NCBI GenBank assembly: GCA_947454215.1
Contig: CANGJN010000010.1
Coordinates: 1-10,384 of the forward strand
Length of the DNA stretch: 10,384 nt
Origin: Neisseriaceae bacterium
Lineage (GTDB): Bacteria > Pseudomonadota > Gammaproteobacteria > Burkholderiales > UBA11063
Reading direction: 5' to 3'
In this document: one piece after another, positions 7,141 to 10,384 of the stretch
Position numbering within the stretch: the stretch's first letter is position 1
Layout of the letters: every line of letters begins with the position of its first letter
The notes under the pieces: generated by a model
What the model saw: only the letters and a program-made list of their open reading frames with translations
What the model was told of the DNA's origin: nothing
Databases searched by the model: none
Translations under genes and position numbers: made by a program

Positions 7141-8530
7141 ATTTATTCTTTAATGGAAATAGTAAACTCAATAAGGTGATTAAAAAAATAGGAATACCAA
7201 ATATTATAGTTCCATACAATAAAAAATTCACAAGATTGTAGTTTAAACACAAGAAATAAGTTAAAATAAAAGTAATTCCTATAAAAGAAAATAGGAAAGT
7301 TTGTAGTGACCATAGTTCACCAATTTTACCATATTTTTCAATCATATTGAGAGGAATTAATACGTTATACAAAGTAAACTCAAGTAGTCTAAATAAATAT
7401 TTATTAATAGAGATCATGAAACTTAATATCAGAATGATAAGTAAAAAAGATTTGAGTTTTTTAGGAAAGTAATGTTTGAAATAGATCACTGCTACTGATT
7501 CAAAATTATATTTTCCAAATTCTATTAAGCCAGTTTGAGAATTTATTATATGTGGAACTAGTCCTCGATTATTAGTATTCGGTAAACTCTTATTTACGGA
7601 TTTTATTATATATCCAGTATCACCATTACTAAATTGAGTAGGAATTGTTTCAATATTAATTTTTTTTGGAGTACTGATATCTCCAGGTGCAATAGCAATT
7701 ATTCCTGGTATAGCAATTATAATAAAAATTAATATTTTGATTGGGAATTTAGAGATAAAATTGTTTTTATTCGAAGTAAATAATAAGATTTTTAAACTAA
7801 TAAAACTAATTAATACTAAAATCAAATATAGTATTTGCTGTGTTTTAAATGGTAAAAAAAAATAATTGCTATCATTAAAACTTTCTAATCCCAATAGCTT
7901 TAATTTGATACCAATATGTAAAAAAGTATTTAAATTTGGTATAGAAATATACAGAGAGAATAATATTAAACTTAAGATAATTAAACAATTAAAAATTCTA
8001 TTGTAGTAATCTGCAATTCTACCTCCTATTACGATGATTATAGCATAGAATCCGAGTACTCCCATTGCATAATTTATAAATCCACTGTTTAATACACTTT
8101 GAAAAGATTTAAATAGCAAAGTTAATCCTAATCCCATCAAACATAATAAAAAAATTATGCAAAATAAGGATACTGAAACTGAAATTTTTTTATCAAAACG
8201 TTGTAATATGTATTCAGAAAAATTATTTATTTTAATTTTTTTAATTTTTTTGATTAATAAAAACTCTAATAAATTGCTAGATAACAGTCCTAAAAATAAA
8301 CAATAGATTATATTAAAGCCGAAATAAGCCGCCCCCATAGATATTAATATTATTTCTATAATTCCAAGATCATCTAAAAGGTCTATAAAATTAGAATAGG
8401 TAGGTCTTTGGTAAAGAAATTTTTCTGAACTTTCATTATGTTTTCGAAACTTGTAAGCAATAATAAAGTTAATACTTAGAATAAGGAAAAGAAAAATATA
8501 ATCTAATGTATTAAATGAATTAGTAAACAT
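7124..8530 (-). CDS. Divergent sodium:solute symporter (SSS)-like membrane protein
   Basis: Polytopic inner-membrane protein of 468 residues with about eleven hydrophobic segments, probably a transporter; substrate unknown. Family evidence is partial. An N-terminal helix is followed by SSEKFLYQRPTYSNF (resembling S-x-E-x-F-L-x-x-R), NNFSEYILQRFDKK at 102-115 (like T-x-x-E-Y-L-x-x-R-F), IGGRIADYYNRIF at 168-180 (like the Y-T-x-x-G-G-L-x-A-V-x-Y-T-D motif), and FESVAVIYFKHYFP then LSFMISI at 369-375 (like Y-P-x-G-L and A-S-F-M-S-G-M). Spacing agrees with SSS proteins of the Bacteroidetes sugar-transporter type, but key polar residues are changed: the Thr-Asp after GG-x-x-A is Asn-Arg, and one Ser of the sodium-site pair is Ile. 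It may be a relaxed or repurposed symporter. A good AAGGGA site precedes the ATG by four to five bases. It follows the nucleoside transporter by 19 bp and overlaps rlmE by 17. Confidence 0.62.
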   Translation of the reverse strand: MFTNSFNTLDYIFLFLILSINFIIAYKFRKHNESSEKFLYQRPTYSNFIDLLDDLGIIEIILISMGAAYFGFNIIYCLFLGLLSSNLLEFLLIKKIKKIKINNFSEYILQRFDKKISVSVSLFCIIFLLCLMGLGLTLLFKSFQSVLNSGFINYAMGVLGFYAIIIVIGGRIADYYNRIFNCLIILSLILFSLYISIPNLNTFLHIGIKLKLLGLESFNDSNYFFLPFKTQQILYLILVLISFISLKILLFTSNKNNFISKFPIKILIFIIIAIPGIIAIAPGDISTPKKINIETIPTQFSNGDTGYIIKSVNKSLPNTNNRGLVPHIINSQTGLIEFGKYNFESVAVIYFKHYFPKKLKSFLLIILILSFMISINKYLFRLLEFTLYNVLIPLNMIEKYGKIGELWSLQTFLFSFIGITFILTYFLCLNYNLVNFLLYGTIIFGIPIFLITLLSLLFPLKNKYAKKE

Positions 8531-8549
8531 ATTTTCCCTTAATAAATTT

Positions 8550-9857
8550 TTATTTTAATATGTTTATCCAAAAACTAGCGATAGTTGCAGTTAAAAATCC
8601 TGCCATTACTGCACCAAATAAACATTTCCATGCTATAGTAGACAATTCTTTTTGTCTAGATGGGGCTAATACGCTAAATGCACCTAATGAAATACCGATT
8701 GAGCTAAAATTAGAGAAACTAGCTAAAGCAAAAGTAGAAACAATTACTGCATGTTGAGATAGAAGATTAGCTGTTTTCATTTTACTTAAACTTATATATG
8801 CAATCAATTCATTTAAAGCTACTTTCTGACCTAATAAACTCCCTACATTTAATGTCTCACTCCAACTGATACCCATAAAAAAAGCAAAAATTCTGAATAA
8901 CTGACCTAATATATACTCCACAGATAAATTATTAAAAACTGAATTCGATGATTCTTTAATGAAATTATTAATATGTGTTATATTTCCAATATAACTTAAT
9001 AAAGAATCTATCATATGGATTAATGATGTAATGGCTATTAAAAAAGCAATTAGAGTAGCACCAATTCTAAGTCCATTCATGACACCCTGGTAAATGCTAT
9101 CTATCAAAGAAGAGTGGGAATGCTTGATAATCTTAATTTTTTCTGAAGATACATTTTCAAAATTATTTTCAGGGAAGAGAATTTTGGAAAATATAATTGC
9201 AGAAACTGCATTCATAAAGCTTGCTGTAATTAGATAATTAGCAAATATATCTGATTCCGCAGGATTATTATTTGCTAGAAATATTAGATATATTACTAAT
9301 GTAGAACCAGATATATTGGCTAAACCTGCAGTAAAAGCTAAGGCTAGCTCTGATCTTGTCATACTTTTGATATATGGACCAATAACTAAAGGTCCTTCTG
9401 ATTGCCCTAAAAAGATATCCGCTATTATAACCAGACTTTCAACGCCAGATAGTTTAATTGACCTTCTTAATAAAAAAGCTAGTCCATGAATTAACCATTG
9501 AATAATTCCTAAGAAATATAGTATCCCTATTAAAGCGCCTATAAAAATTAGGATAGGAACAACTACCAAAGTAAATACAAATCCGTATTTATCGCGATCA
9601 ACAAAGTTTCCAAACACTTGGCTTGCACCATAATTAGCAGAATCTAATATTCCTATTAATAAATGCGAAAAGTGTCTTAATCCTTGATGAATAAATGGAA
9701 TGTAATGAATCCCTAGAAATAAAATATTTTGTAAGATAAATGCATAAATAATTAATTTCCAATTAATTATTTTTTTATCTTCGGAAAATAAACGAGTTAA
9801 TCCAATTAATAAGAAAACCCCAAAAAATGTCTGAATACTTATAGCACTTAAATTCAT
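8550..9857 (-). CDS. Concentrative nucleoside transporter (NupC/CNT family)
   Basis: Inner-membrane symporter that imports nucleosides with H+ or Na+. The 435 residues match the family (400-430). Visible: N-terminal helices to about residue 60, a G-x-F-V-D gate-like segment near 83-87, KLSGVES (136-141), the substrate loop GQSE-GP at 151-156 (GQTEAP in most members), NEL at 349-351 (usually NEF or NEY; its Glu binds ribose hydroxyls) and FSNFSSIG at 381-388 with the substrate Asn and Ser. The core binding residues are kept, with conservative Thr-to-Ser and Phe-to-Leu changes, so transport is likely; nucleoside preference cannot be read. Start: the frame is open back to an ATG at 9938, but those extra 27 residues cover the promoter-like palindrome. 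ATG 9857 has AGGA five bases upstream and gives the family-like MNLSAISIQTFFG. First gene of the cluster; it could be called nupC. Confidence 0.9.
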   Translation of the reverse strand: MNLSAISIQTFFGVFLLIGLTRLFSEDKKIINWKLIIYAFILQNILFLGIHYIPFIHQGLRHFSHLLIGILDSANYGASQVFGNFVDRDKYGFVFTLVVVPILIFIGALIGILYFLGIIQWLIHGLAFLLRRSIKLSGVESLVIIADIFLGQSEGPLVIGPYIKSMTRSELALAFTAGLANISGSTLVIYLIFLANNNPAESDIFANYLITASFMNAVSAIIFSKILFPENNFENVSSEKIKIIKHSHSSLIDSIYQGVMNGLRIGATLIAFLIAITSLIHMIDSLLSYIGNITHINNFIKESSNSVFNNLSVEYILGQLFRIFAFFMGISWSETLNVGSLLGQKVALNELIAYISLSKMKTANLLSQHAVIVSTFALASFSNFSSIGISLGAFSVLAPSRQKELSTIAWKCLFGAVMAGFLTATIASFWINILK

Positions 9858-9862
9858 AATCA

Positions 9863-9866
9863 TCCT
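9863..9866 (-). promoter_or_regulatory. Ribosome binding site deciding the transporter start
   Basis: AGGA on the minus strand, five bases before the ATG at 9857. It overlaps the alternative ATG at 9863, which therefore has no site of its own, and so favours 9857 over 9863 and 9938. Confidence 0.6.
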
Positions 9867-9891
9867 ATTAAAATTAATTAGAAATTTATAA

Positions 9892-9923
9892 ATTTTATAT
9901 AGTATAGTTATACTATATAAAAT
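9892..9923. repeat. Perfect 15-bp inverted repeat (32-bp palindrome), candidate operator
   Basis: The arm ATTTTATATAGTATA (9892-9906), a two-base spacer GT, then the exact reverse complement of the arm (9909-9923). It ends 34 bp before the transporter ATG and covers the spacer and -10 of the putative promoter. This size, symmetry and position are what a dimeric repressor operator looks like. In RNA or supercoiled DNA it could also form a hairpin or cruciform. No binding protein is identifiable here. Confidence 0.75.
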
Positions 9924-9930
9924 ACAGCAA
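9901..9930 (-). promoter_or_regulatory. Putative sigma70 promoter of the eight-gene cluster
   Basis: On the minus strand TTGCTG at 9930-9925 is followed after 18 bases by TATACT at 9906-9901. Transcription would start near 9894 and give a leader of about 37 bases before the transporter ATG. The -10 is good and the -35 matches three of six bases. The spacer and -10 lie inside a perfect inverted repeat, which makes this site more interesting than its score alone. Given the AT content, alternative promoters further upstream cannot be excluded. Confidence 0.4.
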
Positions 9931-9947
9931 AGAACCAAATTTAAAAT

Positions 9948-9968
9948 CTTTCAATTGATTATTGAAAG
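9948..9968. repeat. 8-bp inverted repeat with 5-base loop upstream of the cluster promoter
   Basis: CTTTCAAT at 9948-9955, loop TGATT, then ATTGAAAG at 9961-9968. On the minus strand the stem is followed by ATTTTAAATTT, a poor T tract, so it is at best a weak terminator of transcription arriving from the right. It lies just upstream of the putative -35 (18 bp away) and could instead be a regulator site. Confidence 0.45.
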
Positions 9969-10093
9969 TTAGTTTATTAATCATGAATAATATATTTTGC
10001 ACACAAAAAATTGAATAAATTAGTGATATTATGGCTATAAAACTGTATGTTTTATTTTGGTATTAATTATAAATCAGAATTATAGAAAACATA

Positions 10094-10112
10094 AGTTTAG
10101 AATAGTTTAGAA
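10094..10112. repeat. Two direct copies of AGTTTAGAA at a 10-bp period
   Basis: AGTTTAGAA occurs at 10094-10102 and again at 10104-10112, one helical turn apart, about 240 bp upstream of the transporter gene. The two copies would face the same side of the DNA, as in tandem regulator sites, but low-complexity AT DNA makes chance plausible. Confidence 0.3.
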
Positions 10113-10132
10113 ATATCTAATAAAAAGATAAA

Positions 10133-10384
10133 TTAATCTATTCGTACTTCAGTTTTAATTTTTGTTATATTAACTTTTATAAACCATTTTATAATCAAAA
10201 AATTAGCTAAAAAGTAAAATTGTAATTAAAAAATTTAGATTTAATAACTGTGTTTTAATATCAACTTCTAATATAATTGTTGAAATAGTTACAATTGAGA
10301 ACAGAACAAAAGATCTAAAATGTTGTCTCCATATTAAAAGACAAATTAATAATTGTTATTAATTTGTTAGATAACAATAGAACC
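10133..10384 (-). pseudogene. Possible frame-broken remnant of a small membrane-protein gene, reaching the right edge
   Basis: Reading leftward, three overlapping open stretches in different frames together look like one hydrophobic protein. The first is VLLLSNKLITI, open from the edge. The second is a stretch of about 53 codons without a stop and without an ATG, containing LLIWRQHFRSFVLFSIVTIS and later LLNLNFLITILLF. The third runs from LANFLIIKWFIKV to a basic tail KTEVRID and a stop at 10135-10133. The last two join across the T-run in CTTTTTAGC near 10205, as expected of a one-base slip. Two membrane helices and a positively charged C-terminus would result. I cannot assign a family. It might also be chance in AT-rich DNA, or a live gene with a sequencing error. 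The start lies outside the window. Confidence 0.3.
10341..10367. repeat. Perfect 12-bp AT-rich inverted repeat with 3-base loop
   Basis: ACAAATTAATAA at 10341-10352, loop TTG, then TTATTAATTTGT at 10356-10367. On the minus strand it is followed by CTTTTAATAT, so it could be a weak intrinsic terminator for a gene to the right. Its lower arm overlaps a competing 6-bp pairing, TTGTCT (10323-10328) with AGACAA (10339-10344), so two alternative RNA folds are possible. It falls inside the suspected gene remnant, which argues against that stretch still coding. Confidence 0.45.

Larger units (their letters stand above)
9864..10384. other. Gene-poor region upstream of the cluster
   Basis: About 520 bp with no intact coding sequence on either strand. 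Short frames such as an 11-codon one beginning at 10031 lack ribosome binding sites. No tRNA-like GTTCGA arm or clover-leaf is visible. Its contents are the inverted repeats, promoter and possible gene remnant listed separately. It is visibly more AT-rich than the genes. Confidence 0.6.

Noticed and set aside
9858..9938. 27-residue N-terminal extension of the nucleoside transporter
   Set aside because: It would translate through the palindrome and -10 region, and it has no ribosome site; AGGA supports 9857.
10031..10066. 11-codon plus-strand frame beginning ATG GCT ATA
   Set aside because: No ribosome binding site and too short, with no continuation in other frames.

Overview
The window is very AT-rich (roughly a quarter to thirty percent GC by eye, not counted). 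It carries one compact leftward (minus-strand) gene cluster of eight genes, flanked on each side by a gene-poor stretch. Protein signatures point to a Gram-negative proteobacterium with a reduced, AT-biased genome, most likely in or near the Betaproteobacteria. The RsmB/NOP-type methyltransferase has the DFCAGAGGKT motif and the NusB-like N-terminus I associate with Burkholderiales homologues. FtsH, GlmM and RlmE also read like betaproteobacterial versions. This placement is inference from remembered family patterns; no tree was built. A host-associated or streamlined lifestyle is plausible from the base composition and tight packing, but it is not shown.

Layout from right to left, which is the direction of transcription: (1) 9864-10384 has no intact gene. 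It holds a frame-broken trace of a possible membrane-protein gene at the right edge, several AT-rich inverted repeats, and a putative promoter covered by a perfect 15-bp inverted repeat. (2) 8550-9857 is a concentrative nucleoside transporter (NupC/CNT family). (3) 7124-8530 is a very divergent sodium:solute-symporter-like membrane protein. (4) 6517-7140 is rlmE (23S rRNA 2'-O-methyltransferase). (5) 4611-6440 is ftsH (membrane AAA+ zinc protease). (6) 3282-4607 is glmM (phosphoglucosamine mutase). (7) 2588-3211 is a DedA-family membrane protein. (8) 2091-2591 is coaD (phosphopantetheine adenylyltransferase) with a TTG start. (9) 847-2082 is an RsmB/NOP-like RNA m5C methyltransferase. (10) 561-846 is an intergenic region with a good sigma70-type promoter. 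(11) 1-560 is the start of a secreted protein of unknown function that runs off the left edge.

The eight central genes are spaced from 17-bp overlaps to gaps of about 75 bp, all in one direction and with no convincing internal terminator, so they probably form one transcription unit. Its core, rlmE-ftsH-glmM, is the widespread proteobacterial rlmE-ftsH-folP-glmM block with folP missing. Two transporters head the unit and cofactor and membrane genes follow it: nucleoside uptake, rRNA modification, membrane proteolysis, amino-sugar supply for the envelope, lipid-carrier handling and CoA synthesis. Most are ordinary housekeeping functions. The least ordinary parts are the long perfect palindrome on the putative operon promoter, the degenerate symporter-like protein, the missing folP, the unidentified secreted protein and the possible gene remnant at the right edge. 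I saw no phage, CRISPR, transposon, tRNA or rRNA.
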